Below are positions 10,055-19,020 of a stretch of DNA of 24,715 bases, one piece after another. The stretch covers positions 1 through 24,715 of the forward strand of contig JBNGIS010015790.1 of assembly GCA_049999725.1 (NCBI GenBank). The letters are read 5' to 3'. Numbering within the stretch: the first letter of the stretch is position 1; each line of letters opens with the position of its first letter. The notes under the pieces are model-generated. The model was given only the letters and a program-made list of their open reading frames with translations, was not told the origin of the DNA and ran no database searches. Source of the DNA: Haplomitrium mnioides. Lineage: Eukaryota; Marchantiophyta; Haplomitriopsida; Calobryales. Position numbers and translations under genes: made by a program.

Positions 10055-11275
10055 AAAGGGTTCATGTCATAGCATAGCAACTAGCAATCACACCAATATA
10101 CAAATTATTTGATTCGTTCTTGCCATAGATCTAAACTTTCACTGTCTTTATGTCCCATCTTGTCAATTCCAGCCACTTAAGTCTTTTTGCTGATGAGTCC
10201 CTCTTTCTTTACTCTTTTTCCAACAACACCCAAGGAAAAACAACCCTTCAAGCACTAGCAGATAAATTTACACCATTTGTCACAACAGATACTCATTCAC
10301 TTGCCCATGTCTAGGACACAAGCAAGATTTTTTCTTGACTTACAGTACTCACCTACCTTCTTGCTCTCCAAGATTGTTTCTGCAGATGAATAGCAGCCAC
10401 TGCCACTCCTTCACCAGCCACCTTTCTCCTCAGTGTTGCTCCTCCAGCAACTGATTTAGATACCTAATTTCAGTGCACATCACTACTCTTCCACTTGCAG
10501 CTTTGAACTATGCTGCAACCAAGTTAGAAGCCTATAGAGCTAAGACACACATAAGAAAATTCTTGGACTTGATATTTAAGTTAGAATTTCAGAAGGTCAC
10601 TCCTCCTCATCTTGTTGTCTCTCAACTAAGAAATACAGCAGCCCTCCCTAAAACTCTGCACACTCAACCCCACAGTCACTACTCCTATATGAATAAGATC
10701 ACTCTTCTATTATATAAAATCCCATATGCAATGCTCAAGGACACTCTTTCCCTACATCACTCATTGCTTCTGGATCTAGAATCTATCTAATGGATTCAGA
10801 AATCTCTACTCACTTCTCCAATTTTAGAGAAGGCACCTTACTATGACTACAACACACTCAATAAGTCCCTTCTCATTTAATTTAACACTATTCATATGCT
10901 CCTACTCATTTGATTCTCATGCCTACATGCACAACAACACTGAACATCCCATACACTCTGTCCTTGAATAAAAATTCCTCTTTACTTCATGAGTTCACAA
11001 TTCAGATCTTCAAATACATCACTACTACAAGGTTTGAATTGCAAAGGTGAGTGAGTGCTCTCTCTATGTCCATTCACCAAATTCAGGCTCATGAGAGCTC
11101 TCTCAAAAAACTCACAGAGAAATAACTGCCAAAACAATAGTTTTCCTCTTCTATTGATCCCCATGGACCATTCCTATAAGAACCTAATTGTCTAAAGCTA
11201 ACTCTTCATATATGACATGTTACATTATACTTCTAACTAACATTTAATAATATTTTCAAGAAATCTAGCTAACAC

Positions 11276-11399
11276 TTACCCTCGCTCTCTTTGTTCTAAA
11301 CGATTCCTCTTCTAATTAGAACTAACACTAGTAACTATTACCCTCACTCTCTTCTTTCTAAATGATTCCTCTTTTAATTAGAACTAACACTAGTAAATG
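11276..11399. repeat. 62-bp tandem duplication
   Basis: Two adjacent 62-bp units (11276-11337 and 11338-11399) start TTACCCTC and end in CTAACACTAGTAA plus a few bases, with scattered substitutions between them. It lies in the flank of the Pack-type element and is not part of it. Confidence 0.8.
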
Positions 11400-11455
11400 T
11401 TCTTGTACTACTAAATAACAAACTTCCACTAACTTCTACTAGCTTCTCTCCTTAT

Positions 11456-11463
11456 TAGAATTA
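11456..11463. repeat. Target-site duplication, left copy
   Basis: TAGAATTA, identical to 12782-12789 on the other side of the Pack-type element. The perfect match implies a fairly recent insertion or little local mutation. Confidence 0.85.
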
Positions 11464-11523
11464 GGGAAGCGCTATTCTGCCCCCACATTTTGCTATTCTG
11501 CCCCCACCTTGCACTTGATTGGC
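11464..11523 (+). repeat. Left terminal inverted repeat
   Basis: Starts GGGAAGCGCTATTCTGCC. It contains two copies of the motif GCTATTCTGCCCCCAC about 21 bp apart. The same doubled motif exists at the right end, which suggests paired transposase binding sites. Confidence 0.88.
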
Positions 11524-11589
11524 CTTGTTTTTGACTGAACTTGTAGCGTAACTCGTAGCGCTGATGTGTGGTGTTTGTGTTCCTCGCAG

Positions 11590-12700
11590 TCTTACATTGT
11601 GTACATGGCCACGAATGTAGAATCAAGCGTGAAATTGTTATCACATCGTCAGTTATTGGCATCTGTTTTTGAAAGGTTGGTACTAATACCATCCCTTTGT
11701 GGGAGTGTCGAGATCCCAATACCATCCTTTGTGGGAGGTTGTAGCTTGCTTGTAGCTCTCCTCTGTTGCGTTCTACATTAAACAGTAAGTGCAGCATGAC
11801 GAATCTACCGGAAATAGAGCAAACGTTCACAGCAAGCATGGCTTCGATTTTGATATATTCTTTCGGTGAGAAGTCTTTCAAGTTGACACTCCATATATAG
11901 CTGATTTCTTCGATGCAAATGACAATCTTTGACTTTGGTTTATCCCCCATGCAGTGCCTCTGCTGCCACAGATACCATTCTGTACAACTATACAAATTTC
12001 AACAGCTTTGCAGCTCACATTTCCGAGAGGCAGGCCGAATATCTCTCAGGTACCCACCCACCGCCAAGCCAGCGCATTATGTTTCTGTACATTCAATTCA
12101 TGTGTTTTGGATGAAACGAGGCTGCATCTGTAAAGGGCGGTCGCTTGGAGAACTTGCAGACAAACTCACGTGTCCTTCTGCGAAAACATTCCCAGGTCTG
12201 TCAGATGTGATTTTGGTACAAGAAGAATTATCTGCATACCACGCAGAGCTGGGAGTTCTTGGGTTGGAAGATCATGAAGGACATGTGGGCGAGCATTTGC
12301 TTTGGAAGAAGTCGAATTATGGAAAGGATGTAATCATTGGTGTTCTTGACACAAGTAGCTTATATTCCCTTGCAGCTCATTACAACTTGCCGCCAAGGCA
12401 AATAGTTGCGCATTCCAATCGTGTTTATGGAAATTGCAAGTTGTGCAACATCGTGTGTACAGGTGTCTTGCCAGAATCGTAGAGCTACAACGATCATGGA
12501 ATGGGACCTATTCCTGCAAGTTGGAAAGGTATCTGCGAAGGTGGAGTTGAATTCAACTCCTCAAATTGCAACCGGTGAGAAGGATAGGAACCAATTGTCA
12601 TCCATGATTTTTTTCTTGGAAAGGGATGAAGTCTTTGATGATTTAACTCATCTTGCGTTTCCCTCTTTCAGAAAGTTGATTGGCCCACGATTTCAACATG
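11590..12700 (+). pseudogene. Captured fragment of a plant subtilisin-like serine protease (S8A), introns retained
   Basis: Five exon pieces are recognisable on plus: 11590-11675 (SYIVYMATN, SHRQLLASVFE), 11955-12049 (ILYNYTNFNSFAAHISERQ), 12196-12354 (LWKKSNYGKDVIIGVLDT), 12463-12574 (LPES, then SYNDHGMGPIPASWKGICE) and from 12672 (RKLIGPRF). Each junction has GT...AG, and the codon phases join correctly across all four introns. Together they cover the I9 propeptide inhibitor domain and the S8 segment with the catalytic Asp (D in VLDT). The His, Asn and Ser regions, the signal peptide and the start codon are absent. Damage: DTG reads DTS, a TAG follows LPES where Arg is usual, and two compensating indels in exon 3 disrupt the TTQSWEFLG stretch. 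It is not a working protease; a spliced, truncated transcript is possible. Confidence 0.88.
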
Positions 12701-12721
12701 CCGCGGTGAAAGTCTGGTACA

Positions 12722-12781
12722 GCCAATCAGGTGCAAGATGGGGGGAAAATAGCGAAAAGTGGGGGCAAAATAGCGCTTCCC
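12722..12781 (-). repeat. Right terminal inverted repeat
   Basis: The reverse complement starts GGGAAGCGCTATTTTGCC and matches the left repeat over 60 bp with about seven differences. It is followed by the duplicated TAGAATTA. Confidence 0.88.
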
Positions 12782-12789
12782 TAGAATTA
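12782..12789. repeat. Target-site duplication, right copy
   Basis: TAGAATTA, a perfect copy of 11456-11463. Confidence 0.85.
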
Positions 12790-13161
12790 ATGCTTATATA
12801 TGTTCTTATACTAACTATCAAACAATCACTAACTATCACTATATCATTTTCAAACTTTCTAACTTCTACTCCTTCCAAGTTTCCAAGTTTCATATTCTTC
12901 AACTTCCTTCTCAAACTTTCACAACTTGCCAGTTTTTGAACTTTCATATCTCCCTTGGCACTGACTTTGAACTTTCACATTTTGCCATTTTCCAAACTTT
13001 TTCTTCTTTTAAATCTTCACATTTTGAACTTTTGAACTTTCATCTGTCTCCGACACATCCTTTTCAAACTTTTAGGAATTGCCAATTTTGGAACTTTCCC
13101 CTTTCTCCAACACAACCTTTTCGAACTTTCAAAAGTTCAACAATTTTCAAGCTTCCTCATT
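12790..13161. repeat. Degenerate AACTTTC-rich stretch
   Basis: The motif (T)GAACTTTC or CAAACTTTC recurs irregularly, with TTTTGCCA-like and CTTTCTCC-like spacers. The short open frames on both strands here look like by-products of the low-complexity pyrimidine composition. It runs into the N gap, so its full extent is unknown. Confidence 0.55.
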
Positions 13162-13261
13162 NNNNNNNNNNNNNNNNNNNNNNNNNNNNNNNNNNNNNNN
13201 NNNNNNNNNNNNNNNNNNNNNNNNNNNNNNNNNNNNNNNNNNNNNNNNNNNNNNNNNNNNN
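13162..13261. other. Assembly gap, 100 N
   Basis: Exactly 100 N, a conventional length for a gap of unknown size. It falls inside the AACTTTC-rich repeat, a likely reason the assembly failed. Confidence 0.98.
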
Positions 13262-14640
13262 CTTTCAGAAAAGCTTGGAGCTTCCTTTCAAAATTTTGAG
13301 TACCTGGACATCATCTTCTTTTGTTTCTGAGCTTGCGCGTCGCAAGCTTTCAATCTCTTGGGCATTGATCTTCATTTCAAACTTTCGCCTTCAGAGATCT
13401 GTTGCGAGTAACTAGTCGATCATTCTTCATTTGAGCTTTCGATTTCTGATGTAGTCCATCTTTTGATTTGACTTTCCTTCCAATATATTATTGATGTGGT
13501 CAAACCTAGCAATCTCTGCTCTCGAGATGTCAATCCAATTTCTCATTGTTGATCAATCGTTCTGATTTTTGTTGCGCTCCATTTGGTGGTCTTGATTCTT
13601 ACAAATTCTTTCGATTGAATCATTCCAAACTTCATCTTTTCTTTGACCCTTCTATAGTTGAGTGAGTCGATCCATCCTGACCACCTTGTATCTCTATTTG
13701 AAAGCCTTCTGTCATGGGAATTCAAATGCTCAACCTCCTTTACTATCTGAATGATAGCCAAAACTTACTGCTCACATGGCCAGAGGTGCTTCACTCCAAG
13801 CAGAGGTAAGCCTTCTCACACGAGAGCTCTGACAAGTTTGTTGAAGAGATAGTCAGAGCTTTGTGCAGAAAACTTGTAGAAGAGTATCACAATCATCGTA
13901 GTATATCTCAGCCCTCTAGATAAAAACAGAGCCACTAGATCTTTGGAAATGAAAATGAAACTTGAAGGATGCAATCTACATGGTCAAGGAGCAGCCAAGG
14001 TGTGCCCGCTGCTTCGTCACCTCACCACTCATGGTGGCATGTTGGAAGGGCGTTGTGCTTTTGCGATGACGGCCCAATGAGGTCCCATGAGAGAGGTCCA
14101 GGTCACTAGAATTTTCGCAGGTCTACGTTTCTCCAAGGTAGAATATAGTCAATTATTGAGCATTTTGTAGTGGGTGGTGTATCTTGATTTCTACTTAGGG
14201 CCCCTTCTACAATTTCAAACTTTTGCTTTTGAGACTCCTTTTCTCCATTATCGATTTTGCCAACTTTTTGATTCCTCTGGCAATTTTTCTGGCTTCAGTT
14301 GAATTTCCTTCTCCATTTCATCAAGAATGCAAAGCCTCCCAAATGCACAGCTGAGAGCACATCAATCCCTCTCGGAGACCTTGCCATCTGCAATGCTTTA
14401 GTGAAAGTGGGAATAGTGTTTTTTCTTTTGAGATGGGGCTGAGACGTTCTTCAAGAGATGGAAAATGAGGCTTGCCTGGGTCAATTGCCCCTTGATGACA
14501 CCATTGCTCTTGTTGCAGCTCAGGGGGCCTTTAATCCCATAAGTACCCTGCAAACTTGATGTTGGTGTATATAAGGATTTCCTTCTTATTATCATTCAAA
14601 TAGCGTCCTCCTTGTCGGGTGTAAGGCTCCCTACTTAAAT
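13262..14640. other. Unassigned 1.4-kb stretch
   Basis: No recognisable protein, RNA gene or element end. The longest open frames (13543-13761 and 14398-14595, both minus) match no family I know. AACTTTC-like words continue to about 13440. By position it may be the middle of the candidate long B LTR. Confidence 0.4.
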
Positions 14641-14661
14641 CCTATTCGCCTTTGGACAGAT

Positions 14662-14853
14662 CTTGTCTTCTTGGCTTCAACATGTAGATACCTTGGGGCA
14701 AGCTTCTTGGCCTTCAACATGTAGATACCTTGGTTCTTGTCTTCTTGGCCTTCAACATGTAGATACCTTGGGGCAAGCTTCTTGGCCATTAGCATGTAGA
14801 TACCTTGGGGCAAGCTTCTTGGCCGTTAACATGTAGATACCTTGGGGTAAGTT
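14662..14853. repeat. 37-bp minisatellite, five copies
   Basis: Five units share CATGTAGATACCTTGG, beginning at 14681, 14718, 14756, 14793 and 14830, so the period is 37-38 bp. Unit bodies are CTTCTTGGCC plus a variable TTCAA, ATTAG or GTTAA. The first and third carry an extra CTTGT. The minus-strand open frame at 14631-14813 is simply the translated repeat. Confidence 0.92.
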
Positions 14854-14915
14854 GTCCTTCGACAATAGAAAAGATAAAGTAGCATAGGGGCTAGCTGGCC
14901 CTCAACATTAGATTA

Positions 14916-14916
<1 letters not shown>

Positions 14917-14957
<41 letters not shown>
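14917..14957. repeat. ATT microsatellite
   Basis: About 13-14 uninterrupted TTA/ATT units. The homologous site beside B2 (about 5572-5583) has only about four, so it has expanded here or contracted there. Confidence 0.95.
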
Positions 14958-15306
14958 TTCATTTTATTTTACCTTGGAGCCTAGAATGGTTCTCATTTTA
15001 ACTGGCCTCCCCTAAGAGAACTCTTTCTTGTTACTTGGACTAATGTACCGTTGCGATTCTGCAACAGAACAATTCTCCAACCGAAAACTAGACCCATGAC
15101 CTTCGAACAATATTAAGGTAGCATCCTATTGATCCATGTAGCTTCATACACATGGGAGGAAGAATACGAGTGCGCAAATCCCCAAGTTCTTATATCAGCC
15201 AAATAGCTTTTAGTCTAACGTGTGCGCCCTTCTTCAACTGATCACACTGCGACAATGGCTCATTTAGTTGAATTGTCTTTCTTAGCACTGGAACCATGTC
15301 ACCACA

Positions 15307-15325
15307 TTAGCTCCCTCCTTCAATG
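15307..15325 (-). other. B3 polypurine tract
   Basis: The minus strand reads CATTGAAGGAGGGAGCTAA, followed at 15306 by the LTR start TG. It corresponds to 5939-5957 in B2. Confidence 0.65.
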
Positions 15326-16440
15326 TGCAGCGATCTCGCAAGCCTATCACGAGATATACTTCTTGACCCGAGCTCCATTCACCATAGTCTCCAAAGGCTC
15401 TCAACTCAATGTCAACAGATCCAAGGATCTATTACCATGAACTCTTTCGATTATATATGGCCCCATCCACCTCACGTGTAGCTTCCTTGGGAATCTAACA
15501 TACCAGCTATCATATAATAGGACTAGGTCTCCTTTTCTGTAATCAATCTTCTTCAACCGTTCATCAAATTGGTCCTTTCTCTTACTATGCACTCTCTTAG
15601 TTTCCTGCAAAGCCAACAATTGGTCCTTTTCCAATTTAATTAAATCCACGATTTTGTTTTGCAGACTATCCGCTTCAAGTAGACGTTCTGATTCGTTGAC
15701 CCTCATGGTTTGAACCTCTCATTCCACTAGTATCACTCTCTGCATGCCATAAACCAAATAAAAAGGTGTATGCTTCGTGGTCTCCTTCTTTGCAATCCTG
15801 TATACCCGCATTGCAGAATAGAGTTTCTCATCCTAGTCCCCTGCATGTGCTGTAGTAATTTTGTTAAGGATCCTACATAATAGTCTATTAGTCCGCTCAA
15901 TATGCCCATTACATTTGGGATTACAAGGAGAGATTTTAGGGTGCTTAATCATGTGAATATCAGTAAGGAGTCAAATCACCCCATTCAAAAAGTGTGTCCC
16001 ACGGTTACTGACAAGTTCCAGAAGACAACCAAACCATGTAATAATGTGATCAAAAAGAAATTTAGCCACCAACGGTCCATCATCTTTTTTAGTCGCCACT
16101 ACCTCTACCCACTTAGTAGCATAGTTGGTGCAAACTAGTATGTATCAATTTTTGTGGTATCGCGCCATTGGAGAAATAGGCCCACAAAGTCTATTCCCCA
16201 TTTCTCAAATGGGGCCAAGGGAAAAATAGGTACCAAAGGCCAATTTGATGAACTAGTGGATTTACCAACCCGTTGACAAGGATCACATTTCTTGATATAC
16301 TCTGTTGCATCCTTGTACATCGTGGGCCACCAATAGCCTACAGCTAGAATTATAGCTACTTTATTTCTCATTGCAGAGTGCCCTCTTACTTGATTTTCAT
16401 GAAGTGCTGCGAGTACCTTCTTCACTTCTAGTTCCTCCAA
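15326..16440 (-). pseudogene. B3 integrase (broken)
   Basis: The N-terminal HHCC finger (16290-16420) reads ALHENQVRGHSAM then CDPCQR, so all four ligands are present. The core start is visible as PFEKWGIDFVG with the first catalytic Asp (about 16205-16240). The second Asp is Asn here (LVSNRG, near 16010), while the Glu region survives as HIERTNR. The C-terminal module at 15401-15706 is open and contains YRKGDLVLLYDSWYVRF and RWMGPYIIERVHG. There is no chromodomain after it. Stops break the core between about 15710 and 16130. It should be inactive because of the second catalytic residue and the stops. Confidence 0.9.
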
Positions 16441-16575
16441 ACAGTGTCGTAATGTTAAATCTAGACCCTATTTATACAAGGCCCTATTATAGATTGTATA
16501 GAGAGCAACTTTGTGTTGAAATATTGCCCTCTCTTCTAGTTGATGGTTGGGTAGTTGACTAGTTTGTAAATAACT

Positions 16576-17323
16576 TCAAATCTCTGTATACCATGATGTA
16601 GGAGGACAATCTCTCTCCACTGCAAAGAGCCCCTCATTTGCGAACTGATTAGACTGGTCCTCTTCAACTAGAGATTCTTGAAGCCTCGACAGAAAATGAG
16701 CATTTTGATGGGTCTTCCCCGGTCTCACGTCCACTTCGAAATCAAACTCTTGAAGAAGTAGCATCAAGCGGGCAATCCTTCCTGATAAATCTGGTTCATT
16801 GACCATGTATCTCAATAAATTGTGGTCCACATGAAAAAACAATGGGTAGCCCAGCAATGTAGTGTCTGAATTTTCTCACATAGTAGACCATCCCCAAGGC
16901 CTCCCTCTCTGTAAATGAGTAACTCTTCTATGAAGTAGTGAGTTTCTGACTGGTATAATAAATGGGCTGGTCCTTATTAGCTTGACCTTTTTGGCTAAGG
17001 ACGCTACCTATTGCATGGGAGGATACATCCACATACACGTGGAACTTACGTGTCCAAACTGGTAGCTGCAAGACACGCGCAATCATCAAGCAGTTCTTGA
17101 GCTTATCAAATGCCTCATGTTTAGGTCCTCCCCAACTGTACCCTTGTTCTTTTTTCATTAGCTTGAAAACGGGGGCAGCCATCCATGCATAATCAGCCAT
17201 GAATCTTTGATAATAACCAGTAGCTCCTAAGAACTCTCTAACCGCAATGAGGTCTTTAGGTAGTGATATGGCCACGATGACCTTCATCTTTTCTACACCC
17301 ACTTCAATCCCACGCTGAGACAC
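16576..17323 (-). pseudogene. B3 RNase H and connection domain (broken)
   Basis: The 16928-17323 piece holds REFLGATGYYQRFMADYAW (end of the RT connection), then GGPKHEAFDKLK and the RNase H first strand FHVYVDVSSHAIGSVLSQ with the catalytic Asp. The 16576-16857 piece continues with FHVDHNLLRYM and DVRPGKTHQNAHFLSRL, close to the end of RNase H, followed by an acidic linker (LVEEDQSNQF). A frameshift near 16860-16930 separates the two pieces. Confidence 0.9.
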
Positions 17324-17344
17324 TTAATGGCCCAACATCACACC

Positions 17345-18060
17345 TTATGTCATTGTAAAGAAGCACTTTTCTTGGTGCAGCCCTAGCTCTCTCCATCTAC
17401 AGCCACCAAAAGTTTTTTTTAAATGCTCCAAATGATCCTTCTTATCTCCATAAACACATAAATCATCCCAAAATATCTCCACAAACTCCCTCAAATATGG
17501 CTCAAAAATATTTGTCGTAGCCTTTTGAAATGTAGGAAGGTCATTACAAAGACCAAATGGCATCACATCACAAGCAAAAGTGCTCCAATGTGTCATGAAG
17601 GTAGTCTAAGATTTGTCATCTAGATGGATAGCCAACTGGTTGTATTCAGAGAGCCCATCTAGAAACAAAAAGCACTCCTTCCCAACTACTTGATCTTAAA
17701 TTATGTCATCAAAGGGTAATGGGAAAAAGTCCCTTTTCAATGACTAGATTTAGCTTTCTAAAATCCTGGCATACCCGTATTTTCTTATTCTTTTTCACAA
17801 CAATCACGATTGAGGACACCCACTCGTTGAAAGATACAGGATAAATAAATTGTGCCATAAACAGCTTGTCAAGTTCTTCCTTCACCATCAATGAATACTT
17901 AGGGTTTAGCCTATATTGGCGTTGTCTCACTAGGGTAGCAACCTGCTTAATATAGAAATTGTGCTCACAAAGCTCAGAGAGAATCTTCTTCAAGTCCCTA
18001 TAGCTCCATGCAAACACATCAATGTATTCCTATAATAGCATGGTATACTTATGTAATTCT
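17345..18060 (-). pseudogene. B3 reverse transcriptase (broken)
   Basis: The start segment at 17709-18017 carries FAWSYRDLKKI, QYRLNPKYSLMVKEELDKL and VVKKNKKIRVCQDFRKLN, the thumb-to-fingers entry typical of Ty3 RT. The 17345-17596 piece has FACDVMPFGLCN and EIFWDDLCVYGDKKDHLEHL. The catalytic box is FWDD, where most relatives have F[VIL]DD. Stops and frameshifts lie between 17600 and 17710, in the palm. Confidence 0.9.
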
Positions 18061-19020
18061 GGTCCTGTAATATTTACCTCGACCATCAATTCCTTCTTTT
18101 CTTCCTCTGTTCCTCCCACTGTAACAGGTTGGTATTGTTTCTTGCTAACCATCTATTAAACCTTTAACTTCTCCAACATCAATTCTGAATCACGTTCAGA
18201 GGGGTAGGGAAAAAGTGCAAAGGCATCCAATGTCTCCTCTCCTTCCCCATACCAACTCCAACACATAAAATCTTCTTTGGTCCATTTCTCTAGCCCTAGT
18301 ACTTGAGCTTATAAATCCTGCCAATAGTTTTCCTCCACTTGATACAAAGGTGTAGTGTCATCCACTAGTCAGAGTAGTCCCTTCACTCTTTCAGTATCAC
18401 TCTCCTCATTAGAGGCTAATACATCCCTTTCTTCAGGATATTCTAAGGTATAGTCTTCTATTGACTGAGTCTCTCCTTCATATTGGGTGACTGCCCATGA
18501 CAAAGTTGCCTAGGGTTTTCTGCCAAACCTCACTTTTTTCTTCCCCAATCCTTTACTACCTTAGCTTGGTATAGCCATGGTTAGCCTAGTAAGACTGAGT
18601 AGGTAGATTTAACCTTTGGGTTTATTACAGTATAGTCCAATACAAAGACTTTTCCTCTAATGTTGGTGGGAATATCTCTTAAGAATCCTTCTGAAATAAG
18701 GCGTTTTTGATATGCCAACCTCAAAATCTAGGGAGTCTTATCCATAGTAGTATAACCCAATGCCTCTATAGCACTCACCACCATATAGATCCCCCATCTA
18801 TAGAGACCTTAAGTATCACATAACCATTGATTTGAATATCAATCTTTCGTGCCTCTGATTCCTCAGATAGGTCAGATTGGTAGCAATCCATACTGTCTAG
18901 GAATGGTACTTCCTCTTCTTGAACTAGAATCTGGGACAGAGTAGGCAGAGCATACTTCCTCTTCTTGGCAATTGTCAATTGAAGCAATTGCTGCCTTTGG
19001 GGTGCTGAGATCTTCAATAA
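18061..19020 (-). pseudogene. B3 protease and linker to RT (broken)
   Basis: At 18775-19017 an open piece has ISAPQRQQLLQL, a basic KKRK and an acidic stretch. It then runs into ILKVSIDGGSIWW, which I read as the retropepsin active site (D-G-G where D-[ST]-G is usual). Downstream in other frames are YPEERDVLASNEESD-like acidic sequences and finally the start of RT. Several stops occur. This region is exactly what B2 has lost by a 1699-bp deletion between two CACTG words (18117 and 19816). Confidence 0.65.

Larger units (their letters stand above)
5553..10061 (-). mobile_element. B2: Ty3/gypsy family B copy, protease deleted
   Basis: On the minus strand this copy has a primer binding site complementary to tRNA-Asp, leader, gag, RT, RNase H, integrase, polypurine tract and the start of a 3' LTR. 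The tRNA-Asp primer, the absence of a chromodomain and an integrase with PFEKWGIDFVG-type core sequence (seen intact in B3) suggest the Athila/Tat (OTA) branch of plant Ty3 elements. Relative to B3 it lacks about 1.7 kb (end of gag, protease, linker) at 8629-8633, about 0.27 kb in gag near 9075, and two short stretches in integrase near 6382 and 6662. It cannot encode a protease. Confidence 0.85.
11464..12781 (+). mobile_element. Pack-type TIR DNA transposon carrying subtilase exons
   Basis: The 1318-bp element is bounded by terminal inverted repeats of about 60 bp (53 of 60 positions match by eye) that start GGGAAGCGCTATT at both ends. The flanks are a perfect 8-bp direct repeat TAGAATTA (11456-11463 and 12782-12789), which is the target-site duplication. 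It has no transposase gene; the interior is almost entirely a captured piece of a subtilisin-like protease gene on the plus strand. Long inverted repeats with gene capture are typical of Pack-MULEs, although 9 bp is the more usual Mutator duplication; an 8-bp duplication is also the hAT hallmark. I therefore leave the superfamily open. Movement would need transposase in trans. Confidence 0.88.
10062..15306 (-). repeat. Candidate long LTR shared by B2 and B3 (interrupted)
   Basis: The right end (TGTGGTGACATGG on minus at 15306) directly follows the B3 polypurine tract. The left end directly precedes the B2 primer site; a CA end such as GCTATGACA near 10070 is possible. Its first ~390 bp (minus) match the B2 3' LTR. 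If it is one LTR, removing the Pack element and one target-site copy leaves about 3.9 kb, including 100 N. A TATA-like motif also lies at about 10709-10716 (minus TTATATAATAG). The alternative is an unrelated 5' LTR of about 1.2 kb ending near 11277, with other sequence between it and B3. I cannot align a second full-length copy here to decide. Confidence 0.4.

Noticed and set aside
10473-10790. Plus-strand 105-aa open frame
   Set aside because: No recognisable domain, and it lies antisense to the sequence preceding the B2 primer site; most likely chance.
11429-11995. Minus-strand 188-aa frame covering the Pack element left end
   Set aside because: It runs antisense through the left TIR and subtilase exons 1-2 including an intron; a shadow of the captured gene.
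12693-12947. Minus-strand 84-aa frame and plus-strand frames through the AACTTTC region
   Set aside because: They cross the right TIR and low-complexity repeat or the N gap; no protein family resemblance.
14662-14853. Regular repeats resembling a CRISPR array
   Set aside because: Units are adjacent 37-38 bp tandem copies without unique spacers, in plant DNA; it is a minisatellite.
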